NCBI GenBank assembly: GCA_963855995.1
Contig: OY979717.1
Coordinates: forward strand, 29,242,246 to 29,306,245
Origin: Muricea muricata
Taxonomy: Eukaryota > Cnidaria > Anthozoa > Malacalcyonacea > Plexauridae
Length of the DNA stretch: 64,000 nucleotides
Direction of reading: 5' to 3'
Part shown: positions 1 through 11,519 of the stretch, one piece after another
Numbering within the stretch: position 1 is the stretch's first letter
Layout of the letters: every line of letters starts with the position of its first letter
Notes under the pieces: generated by a model
The model's database searches: none
Told to the model about the DNA's origin: nothing
Seen by the model: only the letters and a program-made list of their open reading frames with translations
Position numbers and translations under genes: made by a program

Positions 1-29
1 ACAAGGGTGTTTGTGCTGCTGTCTATGCT

Positions 30-2111
30 GTGATAGAGCAGCCATCGGGGACCACTCAGACTCTCGTTGCGGCTAAGGCTCGGTTAGCAAAGCAAGGACT
101 AACTATTCCAAGATTAGAACTGATCGGAGCTCACATGGCGGCAAATTTGATTACCAACGTACATGAAGCAGTAGAGAATGATTTGGGGATACCTCTTCAC
201 TGTTGGCTAGACAGCACGGTAGTCCTGTATTGGCTTCAAGGTAACGGCACCTTCAAGCAGTTCGTAGCAAATCGTGTGAATAGGATAAATGGTCATAAAG
301 ATATCGAGTGGCACTATGTACCTACGAAGGATAACCCCGCTGATCTTGGGAGCCGTGGGACTAAGCAGCTTAGTGAATTGTGGAGAAATGGTCCTGAGTG
401 GCATCACAAGAAAACTGGCCGGCAAGCCCAGTTATCAAGTCAACTATCGAAAGTCAAGCAGAAGAGAAGATGGAACGGGAGATTGTCGCCTGCACCGTCC
501 AACCCGAAGAGAAGAAAGATTTGTTTGATGTTTTGATCGAAGTAAATATCACTAATGTCTGGAGAGTGTTGAGAGAGTGTGCCTGGGTTCAGAGGTTCAT
601 ATCCAACCTGAAGCTGACAAAAGTAAGTCCAAACCTCGGACCGTTAACTACAAAAGAGTTGGAAGAACAGCAGGAATGGTGGATCAAGAGAGTTCAACAA
701 AACCCCGGGAATGTCGACAGCTTTCAGACAGATCGAGTTCGGCTCAATTTGCAAGAAAATGAACAAGGAATGTCGAGGACGGATCGTTGGCCAGTACCCA
801 ATTTACTTACCTGATGGAGCACCCTTCACCCATGCACTAGTCCACGAAGCCCATCTTCACACGCTACACGGGGGAGTGGTTCTTACTATGGCGAGAGTGC
901 GAGTAACGTTCTGGGTCCCGAGACTACGGAAATTGGTTAAAGAAGTTCGAAAACGCTGTTGGGGATGTAAGCGATTTCAAGTCAGTGCATACGCTGCACC
1001 ACCGCCTGGTCAGTTACCGGTAAGCAGAACACGGGGAGAACGACCTTACGAAGTGGTGGGAGTCGACTTCGCTGGACCGATCAAGTTTATCATCAAGGGA
1101 AAAACAGAGGGGAAAAGTTATCTTTGTCTGTTTGCTTGTAGCCTAACGCGTGATGTTTACCTCGAACTGTTACACACGTTAGAGATGGAAGAGCTCCTGA
1201 GTTGTCTTAAGAAATTCGTAGCGAGACGAGGTCGACCTAGACTAATATATTCGGATAACGGAAGTACCTTCAAAGGAGCGGCGTCATGGATGAAGAAGGT
1301 GATGAATGACGAGAAGCTGCACGATTATCTTGCTAAGAATAAAATTGAATGGAAGTTCAACTTGTCGCGAGCACCATGGTGGGGCGGACAATTTGAGAGA
1401 TTAGTGGGTATATTCAAGGGAACATTCTACAAAGCAATTGGAAATGGAATGTTGTCTTTTAGCGAATTGGCTGAAATCGTCACGGACGTAGAAGTCGCAA
1501 TTAACAACCGACCATTGGACTACGTTGAAGAAGATGTCCAACTTCCATTGCTGACACCTAACTCGTTGCTGTTTCTTCAGCCAAACTATCTACCCGAATT
1601 GGAATCCCATCATCTCGAAGAGCCAAACCTGCGACGACGAGGGAGACACTTATCTAGAGTAAAGGATGCCATGTGGGCACGGTGGAGAAAAGAATACATA
1701 AAGAGCCTACGAGAACGGCATCGGTTGCAGGGAGTGAGAGGAGTCCGAGCACCGGCAGTGGATGAAATTGTCATAATAAAGAGCGAGGAGAAGAATCGCA
1801 ACCGGTGGAAACTTGGTAAAGTTGTTGAACTGATTCGTGGCCGTGATGGAGTGGTAAGAGGAGCGAGGGTCCAAACGGAAAAGGGAGTACTGGAAAGAAC
1901 ACCGCAGCATTTGTATCCACTGGAGCTGAAGTGCGATCGGTCGGAGAAGAGAAGTTTGAATGTTGAAGCCCTGGAATTTCAACCCAAGCGTCAAGCAAGT
2001 AAAGATGCAAAAATGAAGATAGAGGTTGCATTGCTAACGGACAAGACTCGGACTAATAGTCGTTTGAACTATGAAACTTTAAAAATTTTGAGTTGTTTAA
2101 AAACAAGTTGA
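30..2111 (+). pseudogene. BEL/Pao retrotransposon pol, 3' part (RNase H + integrase), frameshifted
   Basis: This is the C-terminal half of a BEL/Pao-type pol polyprotein; the protease and reverse transcriptase would lie left of the window. The first ~125 codons resemble the Pao RNase H region, with LDSTVVLYWLQG and WHYVPTKDNPADLGSRG. From 711 a long frame of 466 codons carries the integrase: an HHCC zinc-binding module (HEAHLHTLHGG and CWGCKRFQ), then a DDE core with D in VGVDFAGPI, D in YSDNGSTFKG and E in WWGGQFERLVG, then the C-terminal domain usual in Pao integrases. The frame leaves register near 395-400 and returns near 770, so two indels separate RNase H from integrase. The integrase itself looks uninterrupted. 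The element is therefore relatively young but not autonomous. Family assignment is by motif recognition. Confidence 0.9.
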
Positions 2112-2166
2112 CGGTTACAGTCTTCTCATTGACATGTAGCTTTAAAATAGCTTCATGGGGGGAGCG

Positions 2167-2417
2167 TGTCGAAGACTGGGACGGATTTATTGGTTAATTA
2201 TTTATAACTTTGTTTAATCAGGCTGACATGGAGTACTTGTCACGTTGAGCCTGCGATTTTCCATATACACACACGAGGTTAAGTTGACGATTGTGATTTA
2301 GAGAGTTTTGTTTATTAAAAGTATTATTTTTGGTATTTTTTTTCTGTGACGTATGGCGGATATCAGCTAGAGGCAAGCGTCCGCGATACCCCCGTTGATA
2401 AGTTATATTATCTGGCA
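2167..2417 (+). repeat. Probable 3' LTR of the BEL/Pao element
   Basis: Directly after the integrase stop there is a purine run (ATGGGGGGAGCG) that fits a polypurine tract. It is followed by TGTCGAAG, a plausible LTR start, and a plausible end at TATCTGGCA near 2417. The 5' LTR is outside the window, so the boundaries are inferred from the TG...CA rule and not from comparison of two LTRs. Confidence 0.55.
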
Positions 2418-2622
2418 TGAGCAGGGCATATTGCAGCTTGATGGTTACAACTGATTATTTTGATAGCTAACTATTATGTTCTGAGTATGTCTTCCCAGGC
2501 AGCATGGCAGCATATATGTAGAGCTTGATACCCATGATACAGTATCAGCTGGATAAAATGAAATTTTGCCATATAATCATGCAGGCCCTATTCTCCAGGG
2601 ATGTCGTTGTACATATATAAGG

Positions 2623-2857
2623 AAAGGCTGCTTTCCAGTTATCCGTTTTTTACACTTGCGTGCAGGCACGTAAAAGCTTAAACTGTTCCAAGTAGTTTGT
2701 ATTTAACAAACGGATCACTTAAGTATGCTAACTCGTAGGGAATGCTGAGTTCTCTGCATCGAAACATTTGTTCATTTCAAATATAACATCGATATTGATT
2801 TAGACTTTTACGTGCGTGTACGTACCTGTGTAAAACTCGTAACTGGAAAATAGCCTT
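2623..2857. mobile_element. Palindromic MITE, family M1, copy 1
   Basis: The ends are inverted copies of each other (AAGGCTGCTTTCCAGTTA at the left, TAACTGGAAAATAGCCTT at the right), with further inverted complementarity inward around the ACGTGCGTG motifs. A second copy of the same family lies at 15196-15415. There is no coding capacity. Confidence 0.75.
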
Positions 2858-3170
2858 AAAATGATTTTCTTCTTATGTTGTAAAATTCAGTGGATCACTA
2901 GGCGACAAGGTATGCTGTTCGAATTTTTTGAGTTAATAAAGTGCTGTTTTTTGCCATTTTTTGTCTAAAATATAGCCTGGTTAAGGCCATATTTTATGGC
3001 ATGATGCAGTGCTCAGAACGTCGGAAATGCCATTTCCGGGCTTCAAATTTCAAAAATTCAAGGACCCCCTAGTTATGCCGGACCTAGGAATTTGCTACAG
3101 TCAGATTTTAAGCTGGATCCGCCCCTGAGAACTGTACGCATTCCGGGTGACCTGTGTTCATACATTATTT

Positions 3171-3359
3171 AACAAATAGATTTCATTTTTGCTGCATTCA
3201 TTTTACTGCAATAGATCACAGATGACGTCATAGCGTGTGAAGAACATAAAAGTACGCACGAGATGCAGTCCAGTGCGTGACTTTTTGTTCTTCACACGCT
3301 ATGGCGTCATCTTTGATCTGTTACAGTACAGAAGCACAAAAAAATAAAATCTATTTGTT
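3171..3359. mobile_element. Short palindromic MITE
   Basis: AACAAATAGATTT at the left is mirrored by AAATCTATTTGTT at the right. The central halves also pair (GATGACGTCATAGCGTGTGA against TCACACGCTATGGCGTCATC), so the whole ~190 bp can fold into a hairpin. It contains CRE-like TGACGTCA sequence by chance or selection. It is non-coding. Confidence 0.75.
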
Positions 3360-3520
3360 TTATATTATAATAAAGTTGACAAAAATCATGCGAAGATCCG
3401 CGAAATAAATTAGCTAAGTTAGATCACGCCATCAGTTGACGTCATCCGTGCGTGTGTACTTTAATAACACACAGCTCGCGACCTGTGAAAATGCAGAACG
3501 AACACGTATTATTATATAAA

Positions 3521-4160
3521 TATAAATATCCTAAGGCTGGCAACTCTTTTACAGTTATAAACTGACACATGTTAGACTTTCGCCTCAAACAAAAAAATTA
3601 ACAGAATTTATCGCAAAAAAACTAGATACAAATGATCTTGGATATCTCTTCTACATTTCTAGATAGTTTTTAGACAAAAACAAGATTCGAAAATACGTAA
3701 ATTTGTTCAATAAAAAGTGTTTTTGATCGAAGTTTTCCGTGTAGATAGGCGGGATGCAAAGTGCTCTACAAACGTCATCTTCGGAAATGACTTCGGCTAA
3801 GTTGCTATTGGCTGATGAGCACTCGGAAACGCCGAAGAAAAGACAAATTCAGTAGCAGCCAATAGGAACTTAGATTTGCTCAGCCGAAGTCATTTCAGAA
3901 GATGACGTTTGTAGGGCACTTTGCATCCCGCCTATCTATACGGAAAATTTCGATCAAAAACACTTTTTATTGAACAAATTTACGTATTTTCGAATCTTGT
4001 TTTTGTCTAAAAACTATCTAGAAATGTAGAAGAGATATCCAAGATCATTTGTATCTAGTTTTTTTGCGGTAAATTGTGTTAATTTTTTTGTTTGAAGCGA
4101 AAGTCTAACATGTGTGAGTTCATTACTGTAAAAGAGTTGCCAGCCTTAGGATATTTATAT
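3521..4160. mobile_element. Foldback element with ~300-bp inverted arms
   Basis: The sequence from about 3521 to 3827 is repeated in reverse complement from about 3853 to 4160 with only scattered differences, leaving a ~25-bp centre. Matching landmarks are TCCTAAGGCTGGCAACTCTT at the left and its complement near 4130-4152, and GATAGGCGGGATGCAAAGTG near 3750 against its complement near 3920. No open frame of note is present. This fits a foldback or long-TIR MITE. Confidence 0.85.
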
Positions 4161-4165
4161 AATAG

Positions 4166-5470
4166 TGTATGAAGTGTGATTATGTGCGCACTGATCTCTA
4201 TATGAAACTACACACTGAATTGGGCCGCCTATGACAGAACAAGACGCCTGCTAAGGCGTTCACTCCGCCTGCCGGAACGAAAATGGGCACAAGGCCAAGC
4301 AGGGTTGTAACTAGAGAGTTCATTGGGGGTGGGGTATATTCACTTATTTCTGTTCTGCCCAACTAATTCCTTTTTAAATCAATTGCTATTAGGGTACTTT
4401 CCAAGGCATTTTACCAGTAAGACATTGCTAGCACATGTTATGTAATCACTAAGATAACCAAAAATCAATGTCTGAGTGACTTGCCAGGCACTCTGTCCAG
4501 AGTCCTAGTAGGATTGCGTTTTTTAGAATTTAATTTAAATTAAAGACTTTCATAGTACATATGTTAAACAAGATTCTTTTGTCATAATACCACCAACATA
4601 TAGCTGTTTTATTTTGCAAGTAAAGAAAATTTTACTAAAAGTCTATACAATACATCAAATGATCAATATATTAACCTGATAGCATCATTTAAGTCTTATT
4701 CTGTAGCACACTTCCTGAAGTCTCCACGATATAATTTGTTGGGAACTTTAGACTAACATATGTATTTCTGGAATTGGAATGTAAAATGTCTCTTACCTTT
4801 TATAATTATATGAGATCCCACAAGCAAATAAATCATTTTGCACGAAATATTAGCATCTCAACATAGGTAGAAATAGAAAACCAAGGAAAGAAATCCCAAC
4901 GTGTTTAGAATTAGGAACACATTTCCTAGACTCATTCCTTAATCATGGAATGATGAAGTCTATCAGAATTTAAAACATTTCTGGAGCAATGTTTTGATAA
5001 AGAACCTTCCTGTCCCTTTTTGTTAACTATTACATGTTAAAAAAGTGTTTTGTATGTAGATATTTCAGTAGAATTTGCGTTTGATTCTTGTGTAGAAATT
5101 TCTAAATTTCCTTAAAGGTAGGAATAAACCAGAAAATGATGGAAACACGCTCTCAAAACTTCACCGCGATACATCGCTCCTCGGTAAAGTTTCGCGGTGG
5201 AATTTGCCGTTTTAAAACATTTTGCATGAGAATCTTTGCACGTAAAACCTTCTTGCGGTTTAGATGCTCTAGCACACGTGTTAAAATGCGTGTTTTGTTG
5301 ACACATTTCGCTAGAAATTGAGTTTAAACGCTGTGTTTAGGTCGGCTCACACGTCTTGTGCCAGCGGTATCACCCATGAGCGCTGCACCGACTTCTGACA
5401 CCGAAAAAAACCAAAAAAAAAACAGAAACGGGGCGAATTTAAAACTCCGCCTCGCCTACGGCAGGCGGAG
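4166..5470. other. Intergenic, no gene recognised
   Basis: AT-rich sequence with only short, unconvincing open frames on either strand. I saw no protein motif, RNA gene or clear repeat here. Confidence 0.5.
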
Positions 5471-5471
5471 T

Positions 5472-6560
5472 AATTACGTACACAGCAAACAAAATTGCCT
5501 AAAGCGCGTCGTTTGTCGAAAATTAAAAATTGTAAAAGATATACCGTTTGTATATAAAATTTAAACGCCAAGAAATTACGTTGTACGAAACCCGTTTAGC
5601 GCTATCCACAGGTTAAATTTTGGCCATCCGACGGATAAAGTTCCGGCGTTTAAATCAAGTTAAATGACAACAAATCAGTATACTACCCGGCGTTTAAATC
5701 AAAGTTAAATGACAACAAATCAGTATACTTGGATGAAAGAAGGCGTGAAAGACTGCAAATATCCCGATTAAAAGTCAATTTAAATGAACAAGAAAACTCA
5801 CTTTTTACTGCTTTGCTATTAAATTGCTCTTGTGGTACATCGAAGTGACTTGAATCATAGGCAATCCTTTGCAATATTATTTTCGGATAAACATTGTCAT
5901 CGCTTCGATTGTTCGTTTATTTTAGTACACATGCAGGAATAAGAAAAACGTTCACGGTCAGCCTTTAACTATGGAAACAATCCCTTTGAATTTTGAAAGC
6001 CAAGCAAGTTGAGTAGTTTGCATAGACATCAAGACGTCAAAATTTTGTTCGCTGTGGCTTAATCGCTTAGCATAGCCAATCAAGACTTGAGGTCAAATGT
6101 TCTTAAAATTGTACTGAATAAAGTACAAGGTCAAGGAACAAATATTATCAGCGAAACTCTGAAACTCAGCACGAATTACAACACAACTGTAGCTTTTGAC
6201 AAATGCCTTCGGCTTTTTGCATAAAAAACCAAATATCTCTTACGAAATCTGAATAAGAAACCGCGTAAAATATGTTCAAACTGTGCAGACGTTTCGTAAA
6301 GCTTGAAACAACTGGACTAGGTTTACTCAAAATATAAACAACATCGAGTTTGATTGTACTAAGAATTTAGTGCAATCACATTCACTGGTTCACACATTAT
6401 AAAGCTTGAAAGGTTCACAAATACCTAGCAACAGCTGACGAAAAGGTAAGAAATTTCAGGTGACTTCATTCATTTTATATACAAATGGTATATCTTTTAC
6501 AATTTTTAATTTTCGACAAACGACGCGCTATTAGGCAATTTTGTTTGCTGTGTACCTAAT
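5472..6560. repeat. Inverted repeat pair (~90-bp arms) bracketing ~0.9 kb
   Basis: The arm at 5472-5562 (starting near TACACAGCAAACAAAATTGC) is repeated in reverse complement at about 6474-6560 with roughly 95% identity by eye. The enclosed sequence has no convincing ORF. It includes a ~40-bp tandem duplication (GGCGTTTAAATCAA...CAGTATA) at about 5651-5730. The whole may be a non-autonomous DNA transposon, but no target-site duplication was recognised. Confidence 0.6.
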
Positions 6561-7299
6561 TTTATCAACTATCTTGCATTGCTGGTTGACTCAGACATTT
6601 GACTCAGATCTGACTCAGATAGTTCCCTCCCCCCTGATGCAAAATTTTCACTCTCAAAACTGTGCATTTTTTAGACCAATGGAATCACACAAAATATTTT
6701 AACAATATGACGAATACGCCAACCTCTGGCATCCCGCATAGAGACAAGAAAGTTTTCGCCAAAACCTTTGGTGTGAGAAGATAGAAAAATTATCAGAGCA
6801 TGATATGTTATAATTTTTTATTATGTTTTACTTCTTTAAACAAAGTATTTTGCTTTTTGTTCGAGTGATATGTTCGTAATCTATTAAAGAGTTGCCAACC
6901 TTATGTTATTATTGCTATCAATATGGACGGCGCTTGCGCACGTGACAAGGTTAGGAAGAATGGGGTGAGTTTAGCATTGATCGATATTTACAACGTTCTA
7001 CACCAAGTTTTGGGCTGCTATGGTATAATGCAGAATTTCTCATTTAAATTGGTTATGTCGTATTAGAATTAATATAAACTTTGTTTACGTTTTACATCAT
7101 TTTTTGGCAAACAAAAAATTCTCTTCTCTTGGGAGTATACAGTATTGTGCTTTGCATTGGTTTCTATTGTCTTCAATCACTCATTGCTTGTGATTGGTCC
7201 TTAAAATTATGGCTAATGTTGCAATTATTCCTGTATTTCTTCTAATTCACATGATCATGTATTCGTGCGCCATCTTGACGGCATTTTCTGCCAGGCGCT

Positions 7300-7790
7300 T
7301 CCTTTTCCCGTCTTCCTCAAGTACCATTAACAGTATATTGTATGGATTACCGGCCTATCAAATAGCAAAATTACAGAGAGTTCAAAACACTGCTGCAAGA
7401 TACGATTAGTTTATATGATTCCTAAATTTACACACATCAGTCCTTATTTAAAGGAACTTCATTGGTTGCCGGTTAAATTTCATATTGAATTCAAAATTAC
7501 AATCTAAACATTTCAAACAATTCATGGATTGGCTCCTAAGTACTTGTGTGAACTAGTTAGAATAAAAGAACAGTCCTCTTATCATCTGCGATCAAGTGAA
7601 GAAATAATATTATTGCAGCGATCAGAAAAGTCTCTTACTAGACACGGGGATAGACCCTTCCAATTTGCTGCACCAAGATTATGGAATCGTTTGCCTAGGG
7701 ATTTGAAACTTGTAAATTAAATCGGCACTTTTAAAACGCAACTTAAAACATATCTTTTTATAGTAGCTTACGATACTACTTAGTAACTCG
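7300..7790 (+). pseudogene. LINE (CR1/L2-like) reverse transcriptase, 3' terminal fragment
   Basis: The broken reading frames give the characteristic tail of a non-LTR retrotransposon ORF2: SILYGLPAYQIAKLQRVQNTA, then a HWLPVKFHIEFK-like segment, APKYLCELV, and finally FQFAAPRLWNRLPRDLK followed by a TFKTQLKTYLF-like end. At least one frameshift and internal stops lie between these blocks. Only the 3' end is present, as expected for 5'-truncated LINE insertions. Confidence 0.8.
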
Positions 7791-8036
7791 TTGTCTTGAC
7801 TATTATATATGTTATCTTATGATATTAAGTTATTTAGTAATATTTTATGATTTAAACTCACATTTTGACTTTTAATGTTTACGTTGCAGTTATAGTTTAT
7901 GATGATTCATGAGGAATAATGATAAATCGTGCTTACGCTCATGAAAGTGCCGTTTTTCTATATATTGTTACCTTACAAATTACTCAACCTCACAAACACT
8001 CATGGAGTGTGATGTCAAAACTTTGTTATTTGGGTA

Positions 8037-8822
8037 TCAGAGAAAGTTTAATATCTGGACAAGGATAACAGCTGTAACAATTCCACATATTGTCATTTCA
8101 ACGGATCTTTGCAATGCAGCCGCACCGTGTGCGATAGTCGGTGTCTCTGCACTAGCTGCTTCGGTAGAGAGCGTGGAGTTTGGCTTATTACCGTGTGCGA
8201 TAGTCGGTGTCTCTGCACTAGCTGCTTCGGTAGAGAGCGTGGAGTTTGGCTTATTACCGTGTGCGATAGTCGGTGTCTCTGCACTAGCTGCTTCGGTAGA
8301 GAGCGTCGAGTTTGGCTTATCAGCTCCTCCTGGACACCCATCTGACATGCTGTTCGGGTCTAGCGTTTTTGGCGAGACGGTCATATTCTTGACAGCAAGC
8401 GTGGCTGGTTTTGAATCAGTTGCCTCTTGTGTGATAGTTCCAAAGAAGGTTCCACGCAGACCTTTCGTGATGGTACCACCGCTCCCACAGGTAGAGCAGA
8501 TTCCATTGGCACGGGCTACCTCAAGCACCTTCTGGTTTCCGACGCCGTCCAAACGAACAGCGTTGGCGTAGGCTGGGGATCCACTTGGATTGGGCAGCAA
8601 GATGTTAAAGCCGCTTTTGTAGCACACACTGACATCCACTAAACAGTGGACTGAATGCTTCTCCGGATTTTCTAGTGTCTTGACTCTTGGGTTATCAAGG
8701 AGGGTACCGCGGTCGATGCAGAATTTGTCCATCACGAAGCCTTCCACGCAGACCTCTCGTGCAGCGTTTGCACCGCCCCACGATGTAATAGCGGCAAGTA
8801 GTAGCAATAAACGTGTAGCCAT
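8037..8822 (-). CDS. Secreted Cys-rich protein with three 22-residue repeats and hydrophobic C-tail
   Basis: An uninterrupted 261-codon frame. I start at the Met at 8822 because it opens a textbook signal peptide (MATRLLLLLAAITSWGGANA) and because a strong splice acceptor (pyrimidine run, then TTTAG at about 8855) lies 32 bp upstream, which makes the upstream in-frame Met part of an intron. Residues ~21-165 hold a Cys-rich domain with motifs such as CVEGFVMDKFCIDRG and HCLVDVSVC. Residues ~167-233 are three copies of KPNSTLSTEAASAETPTIAHG, each with an N-glycosylation sequon and many Ser/Thr, like a mucin stalk. The last ~19 residues are hydrophobic with no basic tail, suggesting a GPI signal or short membrane anchor. 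I do not recognise the domain family. A cell-surface or extracellular glycoprotein is inferred. Confidence 0.75.
   Translation of the reverse strand: MATRLLLLLAAITSWGGANAAREVCVEGFVMDKFCIDRGTLLDNPRVKTLENPEKHSVHCLVDVSVCYKSGFNILLPNPSGSPAYANAVRLDGVGNQKVLEVARANGICSTCGSGGTITKGLRGTFFGTITQEATDSKPATLAVKNMTVSPKTLDPNSMSDGCPGGADKPNSTLSTEAASAETPTIAHGNKPNSTLSTEAASAETPTIAHGNKPNSTLSTEAASAETPTIAHGAAALQRSVEMTICGIVTAVILVQILNFL
8125..8322. repeat. 66-bp x3 in-frame tandem repeat inside the secreted-protein gene
   Basis: Three consecutive 66-bp units (8125-8190, 8191-8256, 8257-8322) are nearly identical at the DNA level, including silent positions. That indicates very recent expansion or gene conversion. The unit length is a multiple of three, so copy-number change keeps the frame. 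Confidence 0.95.
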
Positions 8823-8854
8823 GTTTTCAATGTTTCTTTCAACAGCTTGATAGT
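8823..8854 (-). other. 5' UTR part of the coding exon of the secreted-protein gene
   Basis: The minus-strand sequence reads ...CTTTTCTTTTTTTTTAG then ACTATCAAGC, a strong acceptor. The exon would start at 8854, and an upstream non-coding exon lies at higher coordinates and was not located. Confidence 0.55.
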
Positions 8855-9133
8855 CTAAAAAAAAGAAAAGTACGATCATCTAAAGCTTCGGTTTTTAACA
8901 TTTATTTAACACTTAAGAAGAGATTTAATTTTCTGTTAATTTTCTTCTCTGACGACAACAACTTTATCGTATTTCTTATATCCCTGTGTATTTGCATCCA
9001 AGATCATGCCTTGATACCAAAGCTTATTTCTGTTTATCAAATTATATAATAATATAGTAATATACAGTACATCACACGATTTTACAATTTCAAGCCAAAC
9101 AATGTTCTTGATATTCTGTCAGCATAGTAAAAG

Positions 9134-9432
9134 TAGATGGGAGGATAAAAGGCGGATAAGGGGATAAAAGGCGGATGGGTGAATAAAAGGCGGAAGAGAG
9201 GATAAAAGGCGGATAAGGGGATAAAAGGCGGATGGGAGGATAAAAGGCGGATAAGGGGATGAAAGCCGGATGGGAGGATAAAAGGCGGATGAGAGGATAA
9301 AAGGCGGAGGAGGGGATAAAGGGCGGATGGGAGGATAAAAGGCGGATGAGAGGATAAAAAGCGGATGAGGGGATAAAAGGCGGATTGGAGGATAAAAGGC
9401 GGATGGGGGACAAAAGGCGGATAGGAAGATAA
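9134..9432. repeat. Minisatellite, GGATAAAAGGCGGATGnG unit, orientation 1
   Basis: About 18 copies of a ~16-bp unit (GGATAAAAGGCGGATGAG with variants). The reverse strand of the same unit forms the array at 10918-11185. The long frame across it only translates the repeat and is not a gene. Confidence 0.95.
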
Positions 9433-10421
9433 AAAACGCTAGGTAATAAAACTATGGCAATATGATATATTGTTTCGGGTTAATGTTCGACAAAGAAGAG
9501 TTTTAACATTAAAATTAGTAACATTTTATAACATATACATAGATCGATGCCTTCTATTAAGAACAATGTCGTTTGAATTTTTTTTATTTCACAGATAATA
9601 ATATAACGTTTCATAGTGGTTGAATATAATGTTTGACAACCAATCAACAAAGATATTTAGCACTAACAGTAAAAGTATTAACATCTAATGTATTAAAAAC
9701 TATGGCCGTTTGATGGTTTTTTTATTTTCAACAAAAAAAAAACATCATTGTACTGGGTGTTGCAAAGAAAAGCTACACCCTGCTTGATTTCATGTAGCGT
9801 AAAAGCTATTTCTCTAAATAACTTACATAAAGCAGCGAATTCACTAAGGATTAAGTTGAGGTCCAATCCATAATGTAAAAAAGGCTTTGGTTACATTTTG
9901 GATTGCTGAATTTATAAAATATAATCTACTTAGTATGTGACATCTGCATAGTAAATGGTACGTATTTTGCTCGTAAATGAATATAAACCAGAGTTTCAAT
10001 TTAAAAAAGTTTGCAAGGTGCGAAACTTTGACAATGTTTGTATTTGTGCCTTATTTTGTTACTGTATGCGCAGAACGCAAGTATTGACAAATCTAAACTG
10101 AGTAAATTCATTGGTCTTTTGTTCAAATGAGGACATGAGACAATTTTAAAACTGAAAATCCAGTCGCAACAATGCCTATTTCATTACGAATTTGAACCGT
10201 AAGTGAAGTCAAATAAAACTTTCTTTTAGTAACGTTAGTACTTTGCTTATTTCGGAAAATAAATTTTATGCGCAATTTCTAGAAGTAATTCGCCTTTGCA
10301 TGGAAATGAACTTAATTTCAAGACGTTTTCACGTGAAGTGAAAACTGCGACCGATTCGCTTGATGCGGCAATTTTTGCTGTCGTTTCGCCAATTTGTAAA
10401 ACTCTAGGAAATGTCAACACA

Positions 10422-10602
10422 CAGTGGCGGATCCAGGGTAAGTCAAAATAAATTATAGCAGCTCAAAAGCAATGTCATAGGTTATGAATTTCGAAAGAAT
10501 AAAATCTAACCAATGAAGTTGCTTTGAGGGTGTTTTAAAATGCAAATATATCCTAGAATGAGCTGTGGTAATTTATTTTGACTTACGCTAGATCCGCCAC
10601 TG
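10422..10602. mobile_element. hAT-type MITE, family H1, with 8-bp target duplication
   Basis: Terminal inverted repeats are CAGTGGCGGATCCAGGGTAA at the left and the complement (ending GATCCGCCACTG) at the right. A perfect 8-bp duplication TCAACACA flanks both sides (10414-10421 and 10603-10610). The CAGTGGCGG end and 8-bp duplication are hAT hallmarks. A sibling lies at 41663-41841. Confidence 0.92.
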
Positions 10603-10839
10603 TCAACACATGTATGTATGTGAAGTCAAACAGGGTATAGTTTTTTTTGGAAACACGCGGTGTATTTTACTAGGACTATCCCGAGAGCAAAGGAAAATAC
10701 TGGTTTATTTGCAAAAAACCCCGAGTATTTTTAGCTTTCAACAAAGTCTGACTAACATTTTCATGAAGCAACATTGTTTTTAACATGAAACATAGATCTA
10801 GGCAATAAATGCTACTATCTTCTCAGTTAAAGATCACAA

Positions 10840-10867
10840 CCCTAACTTTAACCCTAACCCCAACACA
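10840..10867. repeat. Short interstitial telomere-like tract
   Basis: CCCTAACTTTAACCCTAACC is a few degenerate units of the animal telomere repeat (CCCTAA). It lies about 50 bp left of the second minisatellite. Confidence 0.6.
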
Positions 10868-10917
10868 AAAACAATGTATTGCTATAAAGAACAAGTGCCC
10901 TAATTGTTTTTCCTAGC

Positions 10918-11185
10918 GCCGTTTATCCCCTTATCCGCTTTTTATCCCCTCATCCACCTTTTATCTTCACATCCGCCTTTTATCCCCTTAACTGCCTTTT
11001 ATCCCCTTGTTTGCCTTCTATCCCGTCATCCGCCTTTTATTCCCTTATCCACTTTTTATCCCCTAATCCGCCTTTTATCCTCTTATCGGCCTTTTATCCT
11101 CCCATCTGCCTTTGATCCCCTAAATCACCTTTTATCCCCTTGTCTGCCTTTTATCCCCTCATCCGCATTTTATCCCCTCATTTTA
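10918..11185. repeat. Minisatellite, same unit in opposite orientation
   Basis: About 16 copies of TTTTATCCCCTCATCCGCC-type units, which are the reverse complement of the array at 9134-9432. This array is more diverged. The two arrays face each other across 1.5 kb that contains a hAT MITE. Confidence 0.92.
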
Positions 11186-11519
11186 CGATCGTGCAATGGA
11201 ACCGTGCAAATATTTCTTTCCATTGTGCGGTTGATTTCATTATTTTCAACTACTCAAACTGTTACCATGGCGTGCAAGCTGCACGCATTAAATAGCGAAT
11301 CTATGAACGTGGCGCCACAATGTGAGCGATGGAATTTTATTCAGTAAATGAATGATCAACTTTATTTTAGCACAGTAATCTCATTCAACAAATGCTAATT
11401 TCTAAGAGAGGCGTGCTGACATTTACAATTTAACTATGTTACGAATTAATACATACAAACTATTCTATATCAATACTATACTCTAAACCCAACTACACAG
11501 TTAATTTAAAAACTAAATT

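Noticed and set aside
9090..9413. 107-codon minus-strand frame with a repeated Pro/Ser/Leu pattern
   Set aside because: It is only the translation of the minisatellite and has no start context or homology.
9134..11185. Possible CRISPR array
   Set aside because: The units are contiguous 16-bp minisatellite repeats without unique spacers, in animal DNA.
10904..11347. 147-codon plus-strand frame
   Set aside because: Mostly the translation of the second minisatellite; the tail has no recognisable domain.
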